DNA from: CAZSNH01 sp052388455
GTDB taxonomy: Bacteria; Pseudomonadota; Alphaproteobacteria; Rhizobiales; Hyphomicrobiaceae
DNA length: 64,000 bases
NCBI GenBank assembly: GCA_052388455.1
Contig: JBQTIA010000011.1
Span: 20,232-84,231 of the forward strand
Reading direction: 5' to 3'
The notes beneath the pieces are model-generated. The model was not told where the DNA came from. It saw nothing but the letters and a program-made list of their open reading frames with translations, and searched no databases. Below are positions 52,972 to 61,622 of the stretch, piece by piece. The position numbers and the translations under genes are program-made. Position 1 is the stretch's first letter; each line of letters starts with the position of its first letter.

Positions 52972-54125
52972 CAAAACCCTTGGTTCACAGCCGCTGCACG
53001 TCTCAATCCATCATCGCCATGCGACCGGCTATCAAATTCAGCGAAGATGGCCTTTGCAACCGCAGGTCCGGATCGGCCGGTGCCATAGAGCGTGACAGAT
53101 GGATACCGCGGACGGCCGACGATCGCGCGGAGCGCATCGGCTACGTCACCCGATGCGTTCGCAACACTTATTACATTGCTGCCCCTCTCACGGCCCTTCT
53201 GACGGTCGCCGACATCGACCACCGGCAGACCGAACAATCCGGCCTCGATGATGCCGCTAGAGGAATTGCCGACCATCGCCGCAGCGTGGCGCAGAGCGTT
53301 GGGATAGAGGCGCGGACCCAAAGTGTCGACAAGGCGCACATTCTTTCGGCCACGCGCCCATGACTTCAAGGTTGACATCATCTCGGCTCCGCCTGGATCG
53401 CTGTTCGGGGCGGTGAAGAGCACCGGCAAGCCCGAGAGGTCGATGGCGTGAAGCACGGCAGCCAATGGAGCCTGCGGGTCGTGGGCGTTGGTTTCGGGAT
53501 GTACGGTCGCGAGTAGGAAATCCTCGCCGGCGTCAGCCAGGTCGCCAAATCCTATTTCCACCAGAAATTGTTTTCGATCGATTTGTGGCGCCGCGAGCAG
53601 CGTGTCGAGCCCGGGTGCACCCGTCACGACAATGCGCCAGTGATCGATCCCCATGCCGCGAAGCCGACCGGCTGCACTGGCGCAAGAGACGAGATGAAGC
53701 CTTGCGAGTTTCGACATGGCATGACGGGCGCGGTCGTCGATAGCCCCCTCAGTGACTTCGCCGCCGTGGAGGTGGGCAAGTGGTAGGTTGAACGGAAGTG
53801 CAGCGACCGCGGCAGGCAGCATATCCAGACGATCGCCGGTCACGAGAACGACATCAGGGTTGAGCGACGCGTAGAGCGCACCGCAATCCCCGACGATAGT
53901 CCCAATGGCGGCCGCCGCCGCTGCATCCGCGCGGCCTCCGAGATCGGCACCGGCCGTGTGGAGGGTTACCTCGATCGCTTCAAGGTCGATTGCAGGTGCG
54001 CCTGCCAAGCGGTGCATGCCCGTCGCGATGACGTGAACATCCGCGCCGCTGCGCGCCAACGCACTCCACACCGGCCGCAGAACGCCCACATCTGCCCGGC
54101 TCGACGTGATGCTGACTATGCGCAT
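52971..54125 (-). CDS. legG: Hydrolysing nucleotide-sugar 2-epimerase (NeuC/LegG-like)
   Basis: A 384-residue GT-B-fold epimerase/hydrolase. It starts IVSITSSRADVGVLRPVW and has VLVTGDRLDMLPAAVAAL, HLHGGEVTEGAIDD, ATVHPETNAHD and MVGNSSSGIIEAG. In the legionaminic pathway, LegG hydrolyses the nucleotide from the 2,4-diacetamido sugar while inverting C2, giving the substrate of LegI. Neighbouring LegI, LegH, LegC and LegB support this over a simple UDP-GlcNAc 2-epimerase role. Confidence 0.9.
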   Translation of the reverse strand: MRIVSITSSRADVGVLRPVWSALARSGADVHVIATGMHRLAGAPAIDLEAIEVTLHTAGADLGGRADAAAAAAIGTIVGDCGALYASLNPDVVLVTGDRLDMLPAAVAALPFNLPLAHLHGGEVTEGAIDDRARHAMSKLARLHLVSCASAAGRLRGMGIDHWRIVVTGAPGLDTLLAAPQIDRKQFLVEIGFGDLADAGEDFLLATVHPETNAHDPQAPLAAVLHAIDLSGLPVLFTAPNSDPGGAEMMSTLKSWARGRKNVRLVDTLGPRLYPNALRHAAAMVGNSSSGIIEAGLFGLPVVDVGDRQKGRERGSNVISVANASGDVADALRAIVGRPRYPSVTLYGTGRSGPAVAKAIFAEFDSRSHGDDGLRRAAAVNQGF

Positions 54126-55136
54126 TCAGTGAGAACCGAGGTCCGCCGAACGAATGGGCTCGCCAGCAGCAATGGCGCGGACCGGAATTCGCCCAACGAC
54201 GGACTCCGATGCGGAGACGCCCGATGCTGGCCGAAGCAAGATCCCATCACCATCAGCAATGCGCACACCGGGCACGAGGTCCCGCGCCGCGTGCCAGGAG
54301 CGACGCACGAGGGCCGCGGTCGCGAGTTCCTCCTCATCCGGCGCTTTATGGGCGGACCCGAGTGACGCCGAGACATCGCGCAGCTTGACGACCATAAGAC
54401 CTAACTCATCAGGCGTCAGCGACGCGCTGTGATCAGGCCCAGGCAGCGTCCGGTCGAGCGTAAAATGCTTTTCGATTACGCAGGCACCGATTGCAACCGC
54501 AGCGCAAGACACGTGGTCACCGAGCGTGTGATCGGAATAGCCGAAAGGCAATCCATGCCGGGCACCCATAGCAACCATGGCGCGGAGATTGGCAACATGG
54601 ATCGGGGCCGGATAGATTGAGGTGCATTGCAGAATCGTAACACTACCTGTGCCGGCGCTCATCAGCACGCTCACCGCCCAATCGACTTCTTCATCGGTGG
54701 CCATTCCCGTTGATAGTAACACCGGAAGTCCCTGCCGGGCGCATGCCAAGAGTGAGGGCCTGTTGGTCAGCTCTCCCGATGCGATCTTGGTCCGCCTCAT
54801 GCCAAGACCGACGAGAAATTCGAGCATACCGACATCAAAGGCCGTCGCCAGAAACTCGATTTTGCGAGACTGACACCTGCTGGCGATCTTTTCGAAGTCA
54901 TGGCGACCAAGAGCGAGACTCCGGATCAAGGCGAGTTGGTCCACCTCCCCGGTGTTTCGGGCCTGGTAGGCGGCTGCCCTGGTGCCGCGAGCTATCAGCG
55001 TATCCGGGTCGAATGCCTGGAACTTGACGCAATCGGCGCCTGCCTCCGCGGCGGCATCGACCATGGCCATGGCCCGTCCGACGTTGCCGTTGTGATTGAC
55101 TCCAGCCTCAGCGATGATGAACGGGCCAACGCTCAC
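54126..55136 (-). CDS. legI: Legionaminic acid synthase-type NeuB
   Basis: A 336-residue synthase condensing a 6-carbon amino sugar with PEP to a nine-carbon acid. Segments: FIIAEAGVNHNGNVGRAMAMVDAA, VKFQAFDPDTLI, TKIASGELTN, STGMATDEEVD, YSDHTLGDH and IEKHFTLDRTLPGPDHSASL (two metal His regions), then a C-terminal SAF domain. Subgroup LegI is inferred from gene context with legG, neuD and legBC. GTG 55136 overlaps the neuD stop (GTGA). Confidence 0.92.
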   Translation of the reverse strand: MSVGPFIIAEAGVNHNGNVGRAMAMVDAAAEAGADCVKFQAFDPDTLIARGTRAAAYQARNTGEVDQLALIRSLALGRHDFEKIASRCQSRKIEFLATAFDVGMLEFLVGLGMRRTKIASGELTNRPSLLACARQGLPVLLSTGMATDEEVDWAVSVLMSAGTGSVTILQCTSIYPAPIHVANLRAMVAMGARHGLPFGYSDHTLGDHVSCAAVAIGACVIEKHFTLDRTLPGPDHSASLTPDELGLMVVKLRDVSASLGSAHKAPDEEELATAALVRRSWHAARDLVPGVRIADGDGILLRPASGVSASESVVGRIPVRAIAAGEPIRSADLGSH

Positions 55137-55756
55137 TTTGCCGGTATCCCCTTCACCCGGTTGCCGTGCGCGACATCACGAATGACGCACGCTCCCGCAG
55201 CCACGACACAGCCCTCACCGATCGTGACCCCCTGAAGCACCGTCGCGTTGGCTCCGATATGACTGCCCGAACCCACTTTCGCCCCGCCGCACAACACCGC
55301 TGCCGGTGCGATGTGAGCGTGATCGCCAATCTCGACGTGATGCTCGACGACCGCGCCGGTATTGACGATGACGTTGCGGCCAAGCTTTGCATGAGCCTGA
55401 ACGATGGCACCGGCCATGACCTGGCTGCCTTCACCGACCATCGCACCATCTGCGACGACGGCCCGCGGATGTGTGAGCGGCATCAACTGGAAGCCCAACT
55501 CCTTGGCGTTCTCGAAGAGCTTTCGGCGCAGCGACGCGGCACCCACGGAGCCGATGCCGATCGTCACACTCACTTCGTCTCGATTCATATCATGCAAAAG
55601 TTCATCACCGCCGAGGTAGGAACAACGATCGTCCGCGAGCACCGGTTGTTCGGGACCCAAACAGCCCGTGACAGAATATCCGGCAGCCAAGGCGAGGTCG
55701 ACGACAACTGCGGCGTGTCCTCCAGTGCCCAGCACGATGAGGGACCGTCCGCTCAA
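55133..55756 (-). CDS. legH: Sugar O/N-acetyltransferase, NeuD/LegH/PglD-like
   Basis: A 207-residue protein with an N-terminal dinucleotide-like fold (LIVLGTGGHAAVVVDLAL) and a left-handed beta helix of hexapeptide repeats (GEGSQVMAGAIVQAH, GRNVIVNTGAVVEHHVEIG, GSHIGANATVLQGVTIGEGCVV). As in PglD, it should acetylate the 4-amino group of the sugar nucleotide made by LegB and LegC. TTG start at 55756. A 118-base gap upstream separates it from legC. Confidence 0.9.
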   Translation of the reverse strand: MSGRSLIVLGTGGHAAVVVDLALAAGYSVTGCLGPEQPVLADDRCSYLGGDELLHDMNRDEVSVTIGIGSVGAASLRRKLFENAKELGFQLMPLTHPRAVVADGAMVGEGSQVMAGAIVQAHAKLGRNVIVNTGAVVEHHVEIGDHAHIAPAAVLCGGAKVGSGSHIGANATVLQGVTIGEGCVVAAGACVIRDVAHGNRVKGIPAK

Positions 55757-55874
55757 GCGGCAAGCGTCCTAGACCGTGGACCTAATTCCAATGGTTCATC
55801 GATGAGCCAAGAATGTTCGACGACGCCGTCGGGCGGTCTTGTATCAGCCCGCAGGGATCGATGGACCACCCCCA
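55757..55874. other. Gap between the aminotransferase and acetyltransferase genes
   Basis: The largest gap within this stretch of minus-strand genes. It holds no recognised gene and could contain a processing site or an internal promoter for the NeuD-to-GT4 block; no clear promoter motif is visible. Confidence 0.3.
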
Positions 55875-56993
55875 TTAATTCCACGGCCTAGCGCCCCGCC
55901 ATTCGTTCAGGGATGAAATCACCCGCTCCTGCTCATCGGGAAGAAGGTTCGATGACGATGGGAGCGAAACGATCGTGCCCGAAAGGGCTGCTGCGGTACC
56001 ATTCACGTGTTTTTGCAAGTGGGACCACGGAGATTGCGCTGAAAGTGATCGCCAGAAAATGCGCGCCTCGATGCCGGCGGCATCCATCGACTGAACGAGA
56101 GACCGGGCATCCGCTTCGTCGGCGAGCCTCACTGAGTATAGCCAGCAACTCGACTGAGTGTTCACCGGACGCAGCATGTGCTCGACATCAGCTCGGCCTG
56201 CCAACGCGGCATCGTATCTGGCAGCAATAGCGCGCTTTGCGGCGACCATCTCCGAGAGGCGTTCGAGCTGCGCCAGGCCGATCGCGGCATTCACGTTGGT
56301 CATGCGATAGTTGAAGCCGACGTGATCGTGCACATACTCCCGTGTCGGGCGGGCCTGGGTCGACAGGTGACGTACGAACGCAGCCTTGCGAGCATCGTTG
56401 GTCAGAACCATTCCGCCGCCGCCGGCCGTGACGGTCTTGTTGCCGTTGAAGGAATAAATCGAGAGTTCTCCGAAAGAACCGCAAGGCCGAGACTTGAAAC
56501 TCCCGCCGATGGCACCCGCGGCATCCTCGATGAGGCAAACGCCCCTGCGTTGGCAGACATCTGCCAGTCGATCGAAGTCGGCCGCATGCCCCAGCGGATC
56601 GACGGCTATTACGGCTTTGATGCCACGATCTGCGTCGAGTGCTATCTCCAAGAGCTCTGGGTCGATCGCCCAGTCCACGGCCGAAATGTCGACGAAAACC
56701 GGGACCGCTCCGGCATGGCAAACGGCGTTGACTGATGCCGCGAACGCCCAGTCGGGCACGACCACTCTGTCCCCGGGCTTCACGCCGGCCGCCAGAAGCG
56801 CGAGATGGAGCGCCGCCGTTCCGTTCACGACAGCAACCGCCGAAGTTCGGTTGGCAACCTGCGCCGCCATCGCTTCGAAAAGAGTGACCTCGGGGCCCGC
56901 CGACGAAACCCAATTTCGGTCTATACAGCCGACGAGAAGTTCTTTCTCTCGACCCCGAAGGTCGGGAACGGCGAGCGGGATCCGCTGCGCCAT
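55875..56993 (-). CDS. legC: DegT/DnrJ/EryC1/StrS sugar aminotransferase (LegC-like)
   Basis: A 372-residue PLP sugar aminotransferase. The PLP lysine is Lys186 in SIYSFNGNKTVTAGGGGM, and VVNGTAALHLALLAAGVKPGDRVVVPDWAFAAS and IEDAAGAIGG are present. It aminates a 4-keto sugar nucleotide. Adjacent legB (divergent) and legH make it the C4 aminotransferase of the Leg pathway. ATG 56993 is preferred to the TTG two codons before it. Confidence 0.92.
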   Translation of the reverse strand: MAQRIPLAVPDLRGREKELLVGCIDRNWVSSAGPEVTLFEAMAAQVANRTSAVAVVNGTAALHLALLAAGVKPGDRVVVPDWAFAASVNAVCHAGAVPVFVDISAVDWAIDPELLEIALDADRGIKAVIAVDPLGHAADFDRLADVCQRRGVCLIEDAAGAIGGSFKSRPCGSFGELSIYSFNGNKTVTAGGGGMVLTNDARKAAFVRHLSTQARPTREYVHDHVGFNYRMTNVNAAIGLAQLERLSEMVAAKRAIAARYDAALAGRADVEHMLRPVNTQSSCWLYSVRLADEADARSLVQSMDAAGIEARIFWRSLSAQSPWSHLQKHVNGTAAALSGTIVSLPSSSNLLPDEQERVISSLNEWRGARPWN

Positions 56994-57230
56994 AATCAAT
57001 TCGATGCGCCGCGCAACATGGCTACCGCACTGCGGGTGACTTCGGTCCCCACGACGACGCCACTACGAAGGTTCTGGCCCAATCCGAACATCGATATCCA
57101 TCTTGGGTTAGAGGCCCGCCACACCCCGGTCAAGCACTTTGTTCATTCCGTGAACATGGCGCTTGACCGGACCCTGGGCCCGTGCACATTCGAGCCTTAC
57201 ATCACCAATTCCACTGCGAGTTTTCGGCTC
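56994..57230. promoter_or_regulatory. Divergent promoter region between legC and legB
   Basis: A 237-base region from which legC is read leftward and legB rightward. It must contain both start regions, but I cannot place promoters with confidence. An open frame on the plus strand across it is an upstream extension of legB without a ribosome site. Confidence 0.4.
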
Positions 57231-58244
57231 ATGATCGCCAACTATACCGGCCGCAAAGTCGCCGTCACCGGGGCCGATGGTTTTATCGGCTCGCACGTTG
57301 TGGAGGCCCTAGTGAGAACCGGTGCCGAGGTCACGGCCCTTGCTCTCTATAACTCCTTCGACAACTTTGGATGGCTCGACAGTATCGATCCGAAGCTTTC
57401 GGCCGATTTCAACAAGGTACGCGGCGACGTGCGCGACAGTGGCTTCATGATGCGGCTGCTGAAAGGCCAGGATATCTGTTTTCATCTCGCGGCGCTGATC
57501 GCAATTCCGTACTCCTACGACGCTCCCCAGTCTTACGTGGACGTCAACGTCGGCGGCACGCTCAATGTGCTCGAAGCCGCGCGCGAGCATGGGCTGTCGC
57601 GCTTGGTTCACACCTCGACCAGCGAAGTCTACGGCACTGCGATCACCTCACCGATTTCAGAAGAGCATCCGCTCCAGGGACAATCACCCTATTCTGCGTC
57701 CAAGATCGGAGCAGACATGATGGTCGAGGCCTTCGCAAGATCGTTCTCGCTGCCGGTCGTAACGCTCAGGCCGTTCAACACCTATGGACCCCGCCAGAGT
57801 GAGCGCGCGGTCATTTCGTCGACAATCCGCCAGGCCCTTGATCCGTCATGCCATGAGATTCGGCTTGGCGACCTGACCCCGACGCGAGACTTTACTTTCG
57901 TGGCCGATACCGCCGCAGCTTTCCTGGCGATCGGGCGCGCCGACGGCCTCGCTTATGGTCAGGCCTACAATGGCGGCACGGGTCGCGCGGTGACCATCGG
58001 AGAGGCAGTGTCCGAAATTACGAAGCTTACCGGCAACGCCAAGCCAATCGCCATTGACGAAGCTCGCATTCGGCCGGAAAAATCCGAGGTGCGCGCACTA
58101 CTGGCTGATCATGGCAAGCTCACGCGAGCGACCGGCTGGCTTCCAGGGACGTCGCTCCAAGATGGACTATCGAGCACCATCGATTGGTGGCGCGAGCAGC
58201 TCGAAGCCCGTCGCGTGCGCACCAATTCATCATACATGACTTGA
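57231..58244 (+). CDS. legB: NAD-dependent sugar 4,6-dehydratase (LegB-like)
   Basis: A 337-residue extended SDR. The NAD motif GADGFIGSHVVEAL is near residue 14; the catalytic region has TSTSEVYG (about 128) and Tyr154/Lys158 in YSASKIGAD, then LRPFNTYGPRQSERAVI. LegB dehydrates GDP- or UDP-GlcNAc to the 4-keto-6-deoxy form. ATG 57231 gives the right N terminus. It is the only plus-strand gene within the minus-strand locus and is converged upon by ptmE. Confidence 0.92.
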   Translation: MIANYTGRKVAVTGADGFIGSHVVEALVRTGAEVTALALYNSFDNFGWLDSIDPKLSADFNKVRGDVRDSGFMMRLLKGQDICFHLAALIAIPYSYDAPQSYVDVNVGGTLNVLEAAREHGLSRLVHTSTSEVYGTAITSPISEEHPLQGQSPYSASKIGADMMVEAFARSFSLPVVTLRPFNTYGPRQSERAVISSTIRQALDPSCHEIRLGDLTPTRDFTFVADTAAAFLAIGRADGLAYGQAYNGGTGRAVTIGEAVSEITKLTGNAKPIAIDEARIRPEKSEVRALLADHGKLTRATGWLPGTSLQDGLSSTIDWWREQLEARRVRTNSSYMT

Positions 58245-58272
58245 GCCGCTCCAGGACCGCAGTGGCTCTCGA

Positions 58273-59316
58273 TTAACTCCTCTTCGTATGATCAAGTTCG
58301 GCGGCTGCCAGGTCGGCCGGTCGGCCGACATCCTTCCAATATTCATGTACGGGGAAGAGGCCAATTCTCAGACCCGCGAGAGCACCGTTCGTGATGACCT
58401 CGGGCATGTCGACTGGTCGCCCGCGGGGAGTGAGGGCTGCAAATTCGGGCGACAGGTAGTAGATGCCGGCGGCGACGAAATAATTCATGCGCGGCTTCTC
58501 GTCTATACCCGCGAATTGTCCCTCCGATGTCTGCCTTATTACCCCAAATGGAACCTCGAACTCATAGCTCTTGACGGCGACTGTGCCATCATAGCCGTGG
58601 CTCGAATGAAACTGATGCAAAGCGGCGTAGTCGACACCCGTCAGAACGTCGCCATTGGCGATGAGTACCGGCGAATCGAGATCACTTGCAATTTGCGCGA
58701 GCGCACCCGCGGTCCCCATCGGGGCCTTTTCTTCGATGAACCGCACAGCCGCGCTGCCCTTGCGCTGCGTGATAAAATCCTTGATCTGGTCGGCCAGATA
58801 GTGAACCGAAATGTCGATGGTTGTCACACCCGCCGCTTCGATCTGCTCGAGTACGCGGTCGAGGACGGGCCGCCCGGCCACGGGAATGAGCGGCTTCGGG
58901 GTCGACTTGGTCAGATCGCCGAGCCGCTTGCCGAAACCTCCAGCCATGACCAGGGCCCGCGTCAGCGGCAAGTTGAGCCGGCGTGCGACCAGGACATGGT
59001 CGAGACGGCCTGCGGCATCAACCACTGGCAGGAACCAGGTCCGATGCACGAGAATGCGATTCGCGTCGTCCTCGCCCATTCGTCCGAGAATCGGCGTTGC
59101 ACGCATGCAGTTCTCGACCTGATCCGTCAGCGTGCCCCCCCTGAGGATGGCCCGCCGGAGATCTCCGTCAGTCACAGTACCGAGCACGTGACGATCCGTA
59201 TCAACGACGATCTGGAACAAGTGCGGAGTGGCCGCCTCGATGCGCGCCAGGACCTCGTTCAAAGTCGTAGCGGAATTGCAAAGCAGCGGATCCAATCTCG
59301 GAATGCGCAAACTCAT
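58273..59316 (-). CDS. ptmE: CBS-domain nucleotidyltransferase (PtmE-like)
   Basis: A 347-residue protein with two N-terminal CBS units (residues about 10-110) and a nucleotidyltransferase domain starting ALVMAGGFGKRLGDLTKSTPKPLIPV near 121, with FIEEKAPMGTAGAL and IANGDVLTGVD. The layout is that of Campylobacter PtmE, which makes GDP-glucosamine for legionaminic acid. So the locus probably uses GDP-linked intermediates. ATG 59316 overlaps the methyltransferase stop (ATGA). Confidence 0.87.
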   Translation of the reverse strand: MSLRIPRLDPLLCNSATTLNEVLARIEAATPHLFQIVVDTDRHVLGTVTDGDLRRAILRGGTLTDQVENCMRATPILGRMGEDDANRILVHRTWFLPVVDAAGRLDHVLVARRLNLPLTRALVMAGGFGKRLGDLTKSTPKPLIPVAGRPVLDRVLEQIEAAGVTTIDISVHYLADQIKDFITQRKGSAAVRFIEEKAPMGTAGALAQIASDLDSPVLIANGDVLTGVDYAALHQFHSSHGYDGTVAVKSYEFEVPFGVIRQTSEGQFAGIDEKPRMNYFVAAGIYYLSPEFAALTPRGRPVDMPEVITNGALAGLRIGLFPVHEYWKDVGRPADLAAAELDHTKRS

Positions 59317-60212
59317 GCCGCATTCGCCCGTGTGTCCCGTCCCACCGGCCCCGTTTTGGTGGATACCGTCTCAAGCATGATGAAGTGGCGCAGCACCTGT
59401 CCCGCGAGGGGGCCGACAACCGGCGTGGTCAAAATAGCGGCCAGCTTGCGGCGCAAGCCGATCGGTCCGTCATAGTATGGTAGATCGTCGACGAGTTGAA
59501 ACCGGTCGAGGGTCGTATCGCGACAATCGCCCATGACCTCGCGCATTTTCCGGCGGTGGACCCAGGGCCAACGCAGATGCAAGTGGTCGGGTACGGGCGC
59601 GCCTAGCCAGTTTCCGAGGCGGTGATATAGAGGCTTCGGCAGGTAGTGGATGAACCAAGTCAACGTGTGGGAGTCGTAGGGTACCAGCCGGTGCGGTACA
59701 TGGTGGGCCGCCAAGCCACCCGGCTTCAGCACACGCGCCTCCTCAGTGTAATAGGTTTCGAACACGGCATCTGAAACATGCTCGATGACCTGCTCGCTGA
59801 ACACGAAATCGAAACGGGCGTCGGGATGAGGAATGTGCCGCCCGTCGTAGATCCTAAGCCGCTCCCGTTCTCCGCCGAAGAGATGATGCAGAACGCGGTT
59901 TCGCGCGGAAAAGTCTCCTCCGACGTCGATGCCGGAAATATCACTGTAACCCATGGCCGCGAGATAGGCGAGCGTGTGCCCGGCACCGCATCCATGCTCG
60001 AGAACGGCGATTTGTTTGGCATCACGGCCACCCCGAAGCTTCTCCACGTGCCTCGCCATAAGCGCGATGTGGTAGGGTGGAGCTTCATCCGTACGCTCGA
60101 CGACGGCGACCAGATCGGCCCACCTCGCCGCCACATTTTTCAATTCGGGATCCTGGCCGCACTCCATCAATGCGTCGAAGGCGGCAATATAGCGGGCCCA
60201 TTGACTGCTCAC
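59313..60212 (-). CDS. Class I SAM-dependent methyltransferase
   Basis: A 299-residue protein with VLEHGCGAGHTLAYLAAMGYSDISGIDVGGDF near 70, then FDFVFSEQVIEHVSDAVFETYYTEEARVLKPGG. The long C-terminal half is rich in Trp, His and Pro. It stands between ptmE and the NusG-like gene; a sugar or lipid substrate is likely. Start GTG 60212, after a GAGAGG site. Confidence 0.82.
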   Translation of the reverse strand: MSSQWARYIAAFDALMECGQDPELKNVAARWADLVAVVERTDEAPPYHIALMARHVEKLRGGRDAKQIAVLEHGCGAGHTLAYLAAMGYSDISGIDVGGDFSARNRVLHHLFGGERERLRIYDGRHIPHPDARFDFVFSEQVIEHVSDAVFETYYTEEARVLKPGGLAAHHVPHRLVPYDSHTLTWFIHYLPKPLYHRLGNWLGAPVPDHLHLRWPWVHRRKMREVMGDCRDTTLDRFQLVDDLPYYDGPIGLRRKLAAILTTPVVGPLAGQVLRHFIMLETVSTKTGPVGRDTRANAA

Positions 60213-60246
60213 GTTGGCCTCTCCGATTTCAAATCACCGCGCCTTG

Positions 60247-60750
60247 TCAAGCCGCCGGCACGATGCTCCCGACCGGCAGTTCGACTTCGAACTCGCGACC
60301 GAGAAGCCTGAGCAGCGCCACCACGCGGTCGCTATCCTTCTTGGCTTCGAAGAACAGGTCGTGGCTCCTGAATGCCTCGCTTTGCAGCCGTATTCGCTGC
60401 CCCTTGTACAGTTCGACCTGGTGAGCGAGCACCACATACCCGTCGGCGTCCTCGCGGGCACGTATTTCTTCGATAAACCTCAAGGGAACCGGTACCGGAT
60501 CGTGACCATTTCTCACCAGATCCGCCACCCCGCGCGTCGATCGGATGCTGCGCCAGCCTGTCTCGCGACGGTCGAACGTGGCGAAGAGATAGCGGGGGAA
60601 GAGAGCAGCCGGCACGTCCCTGATCTTGCGTGCGTGGCTGGATCGCCTGCGATAGCGCGGCCAATACGTCACGAAGCCTTGACGCCGAAGATTTTCCTCG
60701 GCAACAGCTTCCTCGCGAGGATGCGTATAAATGACGAACCAGAACTGCAT
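60247..60750 (-). CDS. Specialised NusG/RfaH-like transcription elongation factor
   Basis: A 167-residue protein with an N-terminal NGN domain: WFVIYTHPREEAVAEENLRRQGF, VTYWP, RKIRDVPAALFPRYLFATFD, SIRSTRGVADLV. The C-terminal KOW-type part (GQRIRLQSEAF, then RVVALLRLLGREFEVELPV) is degenerate. Such NusG paralogues bind RNA polymerase at a specific operon and suppress termination, or polarity, through long surface-glycan operons. Position at the head of a locus of about 37 kb fits exactly. ATG 60750 is fixed by a very strong ribosome site; the longer GTG start would overlap the upstream gene. Confidence 0.88.
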   Translation of the reverse strand: MQFWFVIYTHPREEAVAEENLRRQGFVTYWPRYRRRSSHARKIRDVPAALFPRYLFATFDRRETGWRSIRSTRGVADLVRNGHDPVPVPLRFIEEIRAREDADGYVVLAHQVELYKGQRIRLQSEAFRSHDLFFEAKKDSDRVVALLRLLGREFEVELPVGSIVPAA

Positions 60751-60754
60751 CTCG

Positions 60755-60763
60755 CCTCCCCCT
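60755..60763 (-). promoter_or_regulatory. Strong ribosome binding site of the NusG-like gene
   Basis: AGGGGGAGG, with four bases to ATG 60750. It is the strongest ribosome site noticed in the right-hand part of the window and decides the start of the NusG-like gene. It lies right next to the upstream stop codon (60765-60767). Confidence 0.75.
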
Positions 60764-60764
60764 T

Positions 60765-61466
60765 TCACGGGTCTTTGCCGGATACGCTGTCGGCGGATAC
60801 GCCATTGCCCGATTTTCTGCGCGGCTTTCTGATCTGACTGACGTTGACGAATGCCGGGACCAAGACTTTCCCTTTGCCAAGCGACGCCGTCAAAGCCGCC
60901 ACCAGCTGATCGGTATCCTTGGTGCAGGTTACGATCACCGCATCGATACCTCCATCGACATCCTTCAAACGACGCACGACCGGCAAACCGCAGAACCGGC
61001 TATGCGGCAGATCAGGATCGATGACAGCAACGATCTCGACGTCATGGTCATGGGCGGTGAGCGTCGCGATCTCGGCAATCTCGGAGGCCCCAGCGAGAGC
61101 GATGCGTCGCAAGCCCAGCGCGGAGCACCGAACCATCAACTCGTCGAGCCGGAGCCGTGCCCGACGGAAGAACTGCAGAGAGTAGCTTAGGTACTCACCG
61201 GTCAGGCGGGCCTTTTCAGCAAAACCCTTCGGGGTGAGATAGTACGTGTAGCGGCGTCGCGGCACTTGGTGAATCTTGATCAGCCCCTTACGAACGCAGC
61301 GCTTCAGATAAGCGTTGGCAAGCCCCAGCGCCACGCCGAGTTCGCTCGATAGCGCGCGCTGAGAGATGGCGGAATCCGCCTCAATGGCGGCGAGGACCCC
61401 GAGAGTGATGTCGGAATCCTCCGCGGTGCCCAAGAGGTTGACCGTTTTGCTGTCCGTTGAAGGCAT
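60765..61466 (-). CDS. Winged-helix transcriptional regulator with a C-terminal Rossmann-like domain
   Basis: About 233 residues. The N-terminal part is a winged helix (LGVLAAIEADSAISQRALSSELGVALGLANAYLKRCVRKGLIKI, then a basic wing RRRYTYYLTPKGFAEKAR). The remainder (about 110-215) resembles a small nucleotide-binding Rossmann domain: RIALAGASEIAEIATL, VEIVAVIDPDLPHSRFCGLPVV, AVIVTCT. The second domain may sense a nucleotide sugar or CoA-like ligand. I use ATG 61466; ATG 61511 is another start. Probably controls the NusG-like gene and the whole locus through the hairpins upstream. Confidence 0.78.
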   Translation of the reverse strand: MPSTDSKTVNLLGTAEDSDITLGVLAAIEADSAISQRALSSELGVALGLANAYLKRCVRKGLIKIHQVPRRRYTYYLTPKGFAEKARLTGEYLSYSLQFFRRARLRLDELMVRCSALGLRRIALAGASEIAEIATLTAHDHDVEIVAVIDPDLPHSRFCGLPVVRRLKDVDGGIDAVIVTCTKDTDQLVAALTASLGKGKVLVPAFVNVSQIRKPRRKSGNGVSADSVSGKDP

Positions 61467-61531
61467 AAGTCGTTTCACGGCTACAGCTTGAATTTCAAGA
61501 CGGATGTTCATAGCATGAACGCAGCGTGCGT

Positions 61532-61606
61532 CTAGTGTTCCGATCGCGAAGTCCCTTACATTCTTCCGCACGCCCGGTAGGGACTTCGCGATCGAAAGGA
61601 CACTAG
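61532..61606. repeat. Inverted repeat 1 with GGACTTCG core
   Basis: Left arm 61532-61556 and right arm 61579-61606, loop 22 bases. The inner 16 bases (CGATCGCGAAGTCCCT against AGGGACTTCGCGATCG) pair perfectly. The outer ends CTAGTG and CACTAG also pair, with a small bulge between. Transcribed, it would form a long hairpin; as DNA it gives two opposed copies of the core. Confidence 0.85.
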
Positions 61607-61622
61607 CAAGTCTATGATTCTA

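Noticed and set aside
57000..57230. Upstream extension of legB to 56805
   Set aside because: It overlaps legC on the other strand; the family N terminus (NAD motif at residue 14) fits ATG 57231.
61466..61571. Longer start for the winged-helix regulator
   Set aside because: A start at 61571 would put coding sequence across inverted repeat 1, and no ribosome site supports it.
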